Shown piece by piece: positions 17,433 to 24,788 of a stretch of 42,569 bases of DNA. Both the position numbers and the translations under genes were made by a program. This stretch comes from a virus. Position 1 is the first letter of the stretch, and every line of letters begins with the position of its first letter. The notes beneath the pieces were generated by a model that was not told where the DNA came from, made no database searches, and saw nothing but the letters and a program-made list of their open reading frames with translations. Where the stretch lies: positions 1 through 42,569 of the IMG/VR virus record IMGVR_UViG_3300009151_000135; one strand, given 5' to 3'.

Positions 17433-18067
17433 AACAAGATTACTATATTATCAAAAATGCTATCAGCAAAGAACTGGCTGAATTTATTGCTCTTGAGTTT
17501 AGCATGATGGAAACTACTTGCAAGCATTTGTATCCCGATGCTGATTTGTCAGATTTATGTAAAGGCACATTCGCTCGTTACAGTCCGCTAATGGTAGAAG
17601 CATTGTCAGTATCACTACAGCCCAAGATTGAACAAGCAGTTGGAATGAAATTGTTGCCAACATACTCTTATGCACGTATCTACTACAAAGACACTGATTT
17701 AAAATCCCATTTTGATCGTGCAAGTTCTGAAGTCACAGTTAGTGTGTGCCTACAACAAACAGCCACATGGCCCTTGTATGTAAAAAATGCCGAAGGAGTA
17801 ATCCACGCAATCAATTTGGAAGTGGGCGATGCTGGAATTTATTGCGGCCGCAAGCACGAACACTGGCGAGAACCTTTACAAGAAGAAGGTCAGCATGTTC
17901 AAGCATTTTTACAATACGTTGACGCTGAAGGTGACGATGCCTGGCTTAAATGGGATACTCGACCCTGTTTAGGGTTACCTTTTGAGTATGCCAGCCAGGC
18001 AATACAATCAGAATTAAGTCACATTAAGAATGTTAAAAACTTAATGGATTCTGTTGGTAAACTGTAA
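17429..18067 (+). CDS. 2OG-Fe(II) oxygenase family protein 11
   Basis: The 212-residue protein follows the prolyl-4-hydroxylase-like pattern: YSYARIYYKDTDLKSHFDR contains H94-F-D96, followed by the strand SEVTVSVCLQ, then GDAGIYCGRKHEHWRE with H145 and R147. Proteins of this type are common in marine T4-like phages. A helical C-terminal extension (residues 180-212) is not part of the core fold. It is the last gene of the plus-strand operon and abuts, end to end, the minus-strand gene at 18068 with no terminator between them. Confidence 0.83.
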   Translation: MKQDYYIIKNAISKELAEFIALEFSMMETTCKHLYPDADLSDLCKGTFARYSPLMVEALSVSLQPKIEQAVGMKLLPTYSYARIYYKDTDLKSHFDRASSEVTVSVCLQQTATWPLYVKNAEGVIHAINLEVGDAGIYCGRKHEHWREPLQEEGQHVQAFLQYVDAEGDDAWLKWDTRPCLGLPFEYASQAIQSELSHIKNVKNLMDSVGKL

Positions 18068-18283
18068 TCAAGCGGGTTTGCTGTTAATAAACACAGCACC
18101 TTCTGGAACTTTGGATTCTTCAACTTTCAAAGGGCCAGCCACGTGCCAACGTGGTCCGTCGACATCATTGAATATCACACCTGCTTCGTTACGTGTGTTT
18201 GCATAACAATACTTTTCAATGGTATGTAATGCTGATGTGTTTGGGTTATCACCATCTCTTAAAATTACTTTGTAAATGTTCAT
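18068..18283 (-). CDS. Small protein, unknown function, end of halogenase operon
   Basis: The 71-residue protein has strands near both ends (NIYKVILRDGD; GAVFINSKPA) and no recognised motif. A ribosome site TAGGAG stands 7-12 bases before the ATG, and a late-promoter-like octamer ACTAAATA lies 23 bases upstream inside the end of halogenase 2, so it can be transcribed on its own. It ends exactly where the opposite-strand oxygenase ends. The good ribosome site and its place in the operon make it a real gene, but nothing indicates a function. Confidence 0.65.
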   Translation of the reverse strand: MNIYKVILRDGDNPNTSALHTIEKYCYANTRNEAGVIFNDVDGPRWHVAGPLKVEESKVPEGAVFINSKPA

Positions 18284-18305
18284 TTACTATCTCCTACGAT
18301 AAATG

Positions 18306-18313
18306 TATTTAGT
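18306..18313 (-). promoter_or_regulatory. Late promoter-like octamer ACTAAATA
   Basis: On the minus strand this octamer predicts a start near 18300, giving a 17-base leader with GGAG before the 71-residue gene. It overlaps the last codons of halogenase 2. Confidence 0.5.
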
Positions 18314-19853
18314 TTGTTTTATCCAGCCATTCTTCAATGGTCCAAAATGGCTCAACAAGAATCTTGTACTTGTCTCTGTTGATATTTAGTACTTTTTCTC
18401 CTACCTTGAGAAACTTTTCATTTGTTTTTGCTAAATTGGTGTGATCAAATACAGACAGCCCCTGCAACACCATGAGCCAAGCACTTGCAGAATATCCGTG
18501 ACAATACGGTTCAGGGCGATCGCTGTTAAAATATTCTCCCCAAGCAGTTAATTTTTCCTTTAAACTTGGAGGAATACGAAATTCGTCATATGCATGACTT
18601 TTCCAGAAGTCAGTGTCTCTACGTTGCCCTCTATAATGCAATGCTAGAAAGTCTCTAATATCTTCGGTAATATACCATATGCGATCGTTGAATCTCTTAA
18701 TTGTTTCAGTGGGATGGTTGGCTTCGTAAGGGCTCCAATAGTCCTGTAAACCAAACAAACTTTCAACAATAACTGCAATTCCGTTAGCTTCAAGCGGTTC
18801 TAAAAAGCCACTACTGAGTCCTATAGCAACAACATTGTTTTTCCAAGCGTTGCGCATCATGCCAGGGTCGAACTGAAAATTAGCAATTGGTTCTATCTTT
18901 TTATTGAATCGTAATTCAGCTTCCTGCACTGCTTGATCAAGTGTTATATGATCCGGATCATAAATGTATCCGTTGCCAGACCTGTTGCGAATATTGATGT
19001 TCCAACTCCAACCGTATTTCATAGCAGTGGCATTGGTAGTCACACACGGACAAGTTTCATCCCACCATGCCACAACTGCTCTGGATGGAAAATAACTGGT
19101 GGCATCAACAATTGGTTCTTTCAGTTGTTTACCCAACAGTAATCTTGCAAATCCTGAGCAATCAAAAAACCAGTCACCTTCTGCAACACGCCCATTGGTT
19201 AGTGTTATACTGGTAACGTCACCGTTGAGATCCTGCATGGTCTGCTGGAACTCGCCTTCTAATAAAGTGATACCCCGTTCCAGTCCTATTTTTTTAAGAT
19301 AGGCAGCGGTGCTTCTGCTTTCAAAATGCCACATGGGCACACATGGAATATCAGAGGCAGCTCCAAACGGTACTTTGTTCTCTTTGATAAAATAATTGGC
19401 ATAGAATGCGTCTGCTGTAGGAATACGGTTTGCCAATATGGTACGCATGTATCTATCCTTGGCGCTCTCGGCATTCATGAGGGACATCAAAGTTCCCACA
19501 GTCAATTCATCTCGATTTTCTGCAAAATAATCAGTCCAACCGTTGAGATATGGTGCATAATCAGTTTGAAGTGAATGAATAAATTCTGTGCCTACTCCAT
19601 TCCAGTCAGTGAACTTGCCACCCAACTTGGGTGTGGCATTAACCTGTCGAATAAAATCATTTATATCAATTCGTAAATGTTTTAATAATGTTACAAATGT
19701 AGTATTACCGCTTTCGCCTGCAATAATAGGCGGCTGATTAGGATTCTCAATAACAGTAACTTGTGCCCTGTGCCAATTGCGTTGGACGAACAGGGCAGTT
19801 AACCATCCTGCTGTACCGCCTCCTAATACAACAACTTTAGAATTTGTATACAT
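18309..19853 (-). CDS. Flavin-dependent halogenase 2
   Basis: The 514-residue protein has GGGTAGWL at residues 11-18, K76 in NATPKLGGKF at the PrnA Lys79 position, the family FDCSGF segment (residues 230-235) and LEPLEANG with E352 and E355. The tryptophan motif reads W282-S-W284-N-I-N, so the usual final Pro is Asn. It has the most divergent sequence of the four halogenases here: IIAGESGNTTF replaces the usual IGVGE segment. It overlaps halogenase 3 by 17 bases and is the last enzyme gene of the minus-strand operon. Substrate and halide preference are unknown; the altered motif and segment may change specificity. Confidence 0.9.
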   Translation of the reverse strand: MYTNSKVVVLGGGTAGWLTALFVQRNWHRAQVTVIENPNQPPIIAGESGNTTFVTLLKHLRIDINDFIRQVNATPKLGGKFTDWNGVGTEFIHSLQTDYAPYLNGWTDYFAENRDELTVGTLMSLMNAESAKDRYMRTILANRIPTADAFYANYFIKENKVPFGAASDIPCVPMWHFESRSTAAYLKKIGLERGITLLEGEFQQTMQDLNGDVTSITLTNGRVAEGDWFFDCSGFARLLLGKQLKEPIVDATSYFPSRAVVAWWDETCPCVTTNATAMKYGWSWNINIRNRSGNGYIYDPDHITLDQAVQEAELRFNKKIEPIANFQFDPGMMRNAWKNNVVAIGLSSGFLEPLEANGIAVIVESLFGLQDYWSPYEANHPTETIKRFNDRIWYITEDIRDFLALHYRGQRRDTDFWKSHAYDEFRIPPSLKEKLTAWGEYFNSDRPEPYCHGYSASAWLMVLQGLSVFDHTNLAKTNEKFLKVGEKVLNINRDKYKILVEPFWTIEEWLDKTN

Positions 19854-21342
19854 GTGGGTTTGCTCGTTGTTTAATTATTTCTAGTGCTTGTCTATGTGAA
19901 TAGAACGTGTCATTTTCATCACTTAGCTTGGTGGCTTTCATAAATTCATCAGTGTCTGCTGAGTGTGCTAACATATGAGCTTCATACTTGTCTCGAATAC
20001 TTGTATTATCAAACATACCCAGACCATGCATAACTTGACCATAATTTAAATATGAAAACAGTATCATGGGATGATTAAACAGATTAATGTTTGGATATCC
20101 TTTCTTGAAATAGTCTAAGTATTTTGCGTTAAATTCTGTAGGTACAATTTCATTTTTGCACCAACGCCAGAACTCACTGTTGTCACGTTTGGTAAAATAA
20201 TGTAGTTGTATAAAGTCTATAATATTTTCTGAAATAGTTTTCATATGTTTGTTATAGCGTTCGGCAGTTAGTTCTTCACCTCGTTCATAAAAGAACAAAT
20301 CAGGTAGCATCATAGATGCTTGCTGTATAGTAGTGCCAATACTGCTAGCTTCGAGCGGCTCGACAAATATACCGCTTAACCCAACCATAACACAATTTTT
20401 AATCCAGTAGTTTTCTACATAGCCTGCACTAAATTTAACCTTCTTACCAATAGTAAGTGTCTGATCAATGCCAAGATTATTTTTATAATGTTGTGAAACT
20501 TCATCAAACGCATGGGTCTCATTCATAAACTCATCGCAGAATACATAGCCATTGCCGTAACGCTCTTGCGTGGGTATGCGCCACACCCATCCACTGCTTA
20601 GGGCCGTTGCTTCCGTGTAGGAAGGTATAACTTCAGTGTAATCTGTTGGAAATGCAATAGCACTGTTCATAGGCAACTGCTTGGAACAGTCAACCCATTT
20701 AGCACCTAACTTGCTGCCAATAATTCTTTTGAATCCACTACAGTCAATATAAAACTCATATGCATGATGTGTACCGGTTACGTCAACTAGTTCTTTAACA
20801 TACCCATCTTCATCAAGAATGACATCTTCAACTTCAGTGTCTATAACTGTAATTTTTCTTTCTTTACACACTCTATGTAAGAAGTCATTGAGTTTATTAG
20901 TGTCAAAGTGATATTGACTTAATATATCATGTACCGGCTCAATATGCAGACCGTCTTGCGCCTTGCGCCACACGGTATCTAACGGATCCCAATCTTCACC
21001 AATCATACGCAACCAAGTAAATGGAAGTCCGTGTACTTTCGACACAGAACCATACTGCTCTGATAAACTATGGAAATAACTTTTGCCATCACCGTTCCAG
21101 TCAGTAAACTTAATACCTATTTTAAATGTAGCACCAGTTTCTCGAACTAACGAAAAAATATCAATATCCACGTGCCGCATAAACACACGCCAGTGCTCAG
21201 TTGATCCTTCGCCTACCCCGATAATACCTATCTTTGAACTTTCAATCATGGTGATTTTAATCTCTGGCCATGCTTTGCGTAGCATCAATGCGGTGACTAG
21301 GCCGCTAGTTCCGCCACCGAGTATACAAACTGAATTGATCAT
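19837..21342 (-). CDS. Flavin-dependent halogenase 3
   Basis: This 501-residue protein has GGGTSGLV at residues 9-16 (Leu in place of the usual Trp), IGVGEGSTEHW, K74 in GATFKIGIKF, the intact W252-V-W254-R-I-P257 and VEPLEASS with E328 and E331. It is closely paralogous to halogenase 4, sharing GEGSTEHW, FDxxKLN, KLGAxWVD, LPMNSA and HYFTxRxxxEFWRWCK. The two genes overlap by four bases, consistent with a tandem duplication. Expected reaction: FADH2- and O2-dependent halogenation; substrate unknown. Confidence 0.92.
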   Translation of the reverse strand: MINSVCILGGGTSGLVTALMLRKAWPEIKITMIESSKIGIIGVGEGSTEHWRVFMRHVDIDIFSLVRETGATFKIGIKFTDWNGDGKSYFHSLSEQYGSVSKVHGLPFTWLRMIGEDWDPLDTVWRKAQDGLHIEPVHDILSQYHFDTNKLNDFLHRVCKERKITVIDTEVEDVILDEDGYVKELVDVTGTHHAYEFYIDCSGFKRIIGSKLGAKWVDCSKQLPMNSAIAFPTDYTEVIPSYTEATALSSGWVWRIPTQERYGNGYVFCDEFMNETHAFDEVSQHYKNNLGIDQTLTIGKKVKFSAGYVENYWIKNCVMVGLSGIFVEPLEASSIGTTIQQASMMLPDLFFYERGEELTAERYNKHMKTISENIIDFIQLHYFTKRDNSEFWRWCKNEIVPTEFNAKYLDYFKKGYPNINLFNHPMILFSYLNYGQVMHGLGMFDNTSIRDKYEAHMLAHSADTDEFMKATKLSDENDTFYSHRQALEIIKQRANPHVYKF

Positions 21343-22841
21343 AATGCGTATTCTATTCCTTTTAATCGCTGTTTAACAAGGGCAATAGCATCCTTGTGTT
21401 TCATCCACCCATCTGTAGTAGAACTATGCATTTGTTTAATGTTGCTTTCACACCGCTCTCTATATTTTGCTCCGTATTGTGCATCGTATAACTGTTTAAT
21501 TTTAGCAGTATCAAACATTCTTAGCCCATGCATAACTTGTGTCCAGTTTAAACAATCATAAATTCTAAACAACGACATTAAACCGTCTTCTGGTAATACT
21601 ATTTGATTAATAAAATTTGTTTTAAAATTTTCTATGTTAGCTTTATTAAACTCTGTCATCTTTATATCATGTTTACACCAGCGCCAGAACTCTGTATCTT
21701 CTCGCTGTGTGAAATAGTGTAGCTGAATAAAGTCTAACACGTTTAGCATCATATCGTCAAATACTCTATTATACTCGTTAATTGTTGCAGAGTCATTACG
21801 ATGCCAGTTCCATAATCCAGCAACTAATAATCTTGATTGTTGAATAGTAGTTGAGATACTGCTAGCTTCAAGGGGCTCTACAAAGTTACTGCTAAGACCA
21901 ATACTTACACAGTTCTTGATCCATGCCTTGTTTACTCTTCCTGATACAAAGTTAATCTTTCTGCCAATATTAATAGTGTCTTTAAAATGTGTTTGTATTT
22001 CTGCGATCGCTTGATCTTCAGTAATAAATTGATCGCTGAATACGTATCCATTACCAAAGCGCCCCTGTACCGGACTGCGCCAGTGCCATCCACTGTCCAT
22101 GGCTTTCGATAATGTGTATACTGGTATGTCATCTTGATCAGTAGTTTGAAAGGCTACTGCACTGTTCATTGGTAAATGAGCCGACCAGTCAACCCACGTA
22201 GCACCAAGTTTGGATGCAATTACTCGTCTAAATCCGCTACTGTCAATAAAGAAGTCTGCAGAGTAGTGTTGATTATCAGAGCTAACAATTGATTTGACAA
22301 AACCAGCATCGTCTAAAACACAGTCTACAACTTCAGCTTCAACTATAGATATACCTCGTCCAGTACATAATTTTTCTAAGTATGCATTTAATTTTTCACT
22401 GTCAAAGTGAAACTGATAGTAATCAGTTAACGGTTCCGCCACCATGTTGTCTTCAAGGATCATCTTCCAGTGCATATCCTCAGCTTTTATACCGTCACCT
22501 ATTATTCGCATCATAGAGTATGCCGCGCCAGTATGTGGATCCATTCCGACATATCCTTCGGGTAAACTATGAAAATAGCTAGTACCGTCACCGTGCCAAT
22601 TTTCAAACTTAATACCTGTTTTAATAGTCGCACCGCAATGCTCAATTAATTCTATAAAACTAATACCAACTGCATTAGCAAATCGTGTCCAGTGTTCAGT
22701 AGATCCCTCTCCGACACCTATGGTTCCAATTTTGCTGGATTTGACCAAGGTAATATCAAGGTGCGGAATAGATGCCTTGAGGTACAGTGCATTCATTAAA
22801 CCAGCGTTGCCGCCACCTAGTACACAAATTGAGTTTATCAT
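21339..22841 (-). CDS. Flavin-dependent halogenase 4
   Basis: The start at the ATG at 22841 gives 500 residues and places GGGNAGLM at residues 9-16, matching halogenase 3; an in-frame GTG at 22892 would add 17 unlikely residues. K74 (GATIKTGIKF), the W252-H-W254-R-S-P257 motif (Ile replaced by Ser), and VEPLEASS with E322 and E325 are present. It is the first gene of the minus-strand halogenase operon. I see neither a clear ribosome site nor a late octamer in the 80-base gap upstream, so its promoter is unresolved. It probably arose together with halogenase 3 by duplication. Confidence 0.92.
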   Translation of the reverse strand: MINSICVLGGGNAGLMNALYLKASIPHLDITLVKSSKIGTIGVGEGSTEHWTRFANAVGISFIELIEHCGATIKTGIKFENWHGDGTSYFHSLPEGYVGMDPHTGAAYSMMRIIGDGIKAEDMHWKMILEDNMVAEPLTDYYQFHFDSEKLNAYLEKLCTGRGISIVEAEVVDCVLDDAGFVKSIVSSDNQHYSADFFIDSSGFRRVIASKLGATWVDWSAHLPMNSAVAFQTTDQDDIPVYTLSKAMDSGWHWRSPVQGRFGNGYVFSDQFITEDQAIAEIQTHFKDTINIGRKINFVSGRVNKAWIKNCVSIGLSSNFVEPLEASSISTTIQQSRLLVAGLWNWHRNDSATINEYNRVFDDMMLNVLDFIQLHYFTQREDTEFWRWCKHDIKMTEFNKANIENFKTNFINQIVLPEDGLMSLFRIYDCLNWTQVMHGLRMFDTAKIKQLYDAQYGAKYRERCESNIKQMHSSTTDGWMKHKDAIALVKQRLKGIEYAL

Positions 22842-22921
22842 AACCAGTTCTTCTCGAAGTTTTTTTGTAGTGTAATATATATCATTGTACACGCAGATGT
22901 TCTGCAGACCTGAAAGGAACT

Positions 22922-23512
22922 ATGTCCGAAAAGCAACTATGGCCTTTGTTTTCAAAGCCAATTTTTAAAACACACTTAGACGTTTCTAAAGTGGACTTGT
23001 CTAATATCAAATGGGCAAGGAACTATCAAAACTGGATTAGCGAATCTCAAAAAGTGCTTGACGATCCTGTATTAACTGACTTTGCCAATCAGATTTCAGA
23101 TAACCTTGTGGAATACTTTTACGGAATCATGGGTGCAAATCCAAATGTAAAGATGTATGTTACTGAAAGTTGGTTTAACAAAACAGAAAAAGGACAAAGT
23201 CATCATAGACATTGGCATCCTAACAGTATCTTATCAGGTGTAGTTTATCTTGACAGCGAAGGCGACAGCGGCCGCATTAAATTTATTACCAGCCAGTATG
23301 ACACAATTGAATACAATATTGTTGAGTCTAACTTGTATAATTCACGTAGTTGGTCAGTAGTTCCGGAAGCTGGTACTATGCTAATATTCCCCAGTAATGT
23401 AGAGCACATGGTTGAAGAGTACATTGGCGACAAACCGCGATTTAGTCTGTCGTTTAACACATTTATCAGCGGTGACATCAACGTAGATCCGTTGACTCGA
23501 CTTAAAATTTAA
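22922..23512 (+). CDS. 2OG-Fe(II) oxygenase (2OG-FeII_Oxy_5 type) 12
   Basis: The 196-residue protein opens LWPLFSKPIFKT, the usual N-terminal phrase of this family. It has H97-W-H99 in SHHRHWHPNSILSGVVYL, then TMLIFPSNVEHMV with H162, and R173 in PRFSLSFNT. AAAGGA lies before the ATG. Unlike the other eleven oxygenases it stands alone, divergent from halogenase 4 and convergent with the DUF6065-like gene, whose end it overlaps by four bases. No late octamer is visible in the short upstream gap. Family assignment is strong; substrate unknown. Confidence 0.87.
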   Translation: MSEKQLWPLFSKPIFKTHLDVSKVDLSNIKWARNYQNWISESQKVLDDPVLTDFANQISDNLVEYFYGIMGANPNVKMYVTESWFNKTEKGQSHHRHWHPNSILSGVVYLDSEGDSGRIKFITSQYDTIEYNIVESNLYNSRSWSVVPEAGTMLIFPSNVEHMVEEYIGDKPRFSLSFNTFISGDINVDPLTRLKI

Positions 23513-24339
23513 ATTTTATTCTTGGGATATTTGTTTCTAAAATAGCGAAACAGGTCAGTAATAATCCTGATTTTGTTACCCACTGTATCTGTCTTAGGGA
23601 ATCGGCTGTGATTTGAAAACACATAAGCATCCTCTATTTCACGATCGACGTCGTCTGCACTATCAACTATAAATTCTATATTGTTACTGTTCAGTAACTC
23701 TCTGCTGATCGGTACATACTGTACAAGCGGTGTGCCTGCTTTGACAAGAACTTCGCCTTCAATTATATGCCAAAATAGTTGTACACTGATTGCATGCATG
23801 TAGCGTGGATCAACAATGCCAATAGCCGCAGTAAAGCGTTCTTCATTGGTATAAGTCACTGGAATTTGTAGGAATACAATATCGTCACTGGCTTTGACAC
23901 GCCATGGCGTTTCCACTTTAACCCCACTATGATGATACTGTTTTTCGCTGTGCGGGCATTCTCGAGGTATTAACGGTTCAACCTGCGGAGGACTGTGCCA
24001 GCTGATGTAATAATCAGTGCCGCCAAATGTATATTTGTTGCTGTGACGTTTGAATGAAAATGGATGCTCCCAGGATATATCTGTAGGGCCCTTGCCTGTT
24101 TTGATAATAAAATCAGCCGGCGCACAAATCACATAGCCCGCTCGATTAATTTGTTTTATCGCCGGACAATTTAGTACAGTTTGATTGCCTTGTTCAGGAC
24201 GATTGCGATCAAGATTACCTAATCCGTTCCAGTCGCGCTCAACAAGTGTATTTTTTATAACTGGATAAATGGTTGATACATTTTGATCAAGGGAATAAAA
24301 TCTTACCCAGCTTTTTTTCTTTTTAAACCAATCAAACAT
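23509..24339 (-). CDS. DUF6065-like protein, copy 2
   Basis: This 276-residue paralogue of the gene at 10050-10862 shares VRFYSLDQNVSTIYPVIK, NCPAIKQI, GYVICAPADF, VKVETPWRVKASDD, PVTYTNEERFTAAIGIVDP and VKAGTPLVQYVPISR. An insert around residues 100-120 (YYISWHSPPQVEPLI) includes a HSPPQ segment. The start overlaps the stop of the NUDIX gene by one base, which places it in the gp14-gp15-NUDIX late operon. The duplicate family at the two ends of the halogenase/oxygenase region suggests a shared role with those enzymes. Its similarity to DUF6065 is from memory. Confidence 0.6.
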   Translation of the reverse strand: MFDWFKKKKSWVRFYSLDQNVSTIYPVIKNTLVERDWNGLGNLDRNRPEQGNQTVLNCPAIKQINRAGYVICAPADFIIKTGKGPTDISWEHPFSFKRHSNKYTFGGTDYYISWHSPPQVEPLIPRECPHSEKQYHHSGVKVETPWRVKASDDIVFLQIPVTYTNEERFTAAIGIVDPRYMHAISVQLFWHIIEGEVLVKAGTPLVQYVPISRELLNSNNIEFIVDSADDVDREIEDAYVFSNHSRFPKTDTVGNKIRIITDLFRYFRNKYPKNKI

Positions 24340-24788
24340 TAGATTAACTCCACTAGATCGAAGACAGTTTGTAATTTTGTGCGAATAGTTTTGCTTGAAA
24401 AACTATTACGGAGTCCTTGATGCAAAGGTTTTGGAGAACGATCCATTGTAGCCCATGCCCAACCTTGATGTTCATCACTTAGCACAGGTACAAATTCTGC
24501 GTCAACTACACACAGGTAAGTGTGAAAGTTGAATACACGATCGTTTGATACAAATGTTTCTAGCGGAATAGTTTTTATTATGCTGGGGTGACTACCAATT
24601 TCTTCGGTAATTTCACGCTGTAGACCCTGCCAAGGCGTTTCGCCTGTGACATTGGTACCGCCCACTAGGCCCCAAGTACCTTCATGCTTACCTGTAGCTT
24701 TTTGTAGCAGTAGAAAACGTCTCGTAGATTTGGCATAAAACAATGCTCCGCTACAGACTATTTGTTCTTTTACAATATGATTTTCCAT
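24339..24788 (-). CDS. NUDIX hydrolase
   Basis: The 149-residue protein contains a complete NUDIX box, G44-x5-E50-x7-R58-E59-x2-E62-E63-x-G65, which binds Mg2+ and cleaves nucleoside diphosphates linked to another group. The size and the final helix fit a single-domain NUDIX enzyme of the MutT/NudA type. It overlaps the end of gp15 by 19 bases and the DUF6065-like gene by one base. Phage NUDIX enzymes may clean damaged nucleotides, hydrolyse signalling nucleotides or process mRNA caps or NAD-derived products; the substrate cannot be told from sequence. Co-transcription with neck genes is unusual for a housekeeping role. Confidence 0.88.
   Translation of the reverse strand: MENHIVKEQIVCSGALFYAKSTRRFLLLQKATGKHEGTWGLVGGTNVTGETPWQGLQREITEEIGSHPSIIKTIPLETFVSNDRVFNFHTYLCVVDAEFVPVLSDEHQGWAWATMDRSPKPLHQGLRNSFSSKTIRTKLQTVFDLVELI

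Noticed and set aside
22842-22892. 17-residue N-terminal extension of halogenase 4 from a GTG
   Set aside because: It would displace the flavin motif from its usual place near residue 10 and has no ribosome site.
22842-22921. Sigma70-like boxes in the gap between halogenase 4 and the divergent oxygenase
   Set aside because: Several AT-rich hexamers occur, but none has an acceptable partner at 16-18 bases; no late octamer is present on either strand.
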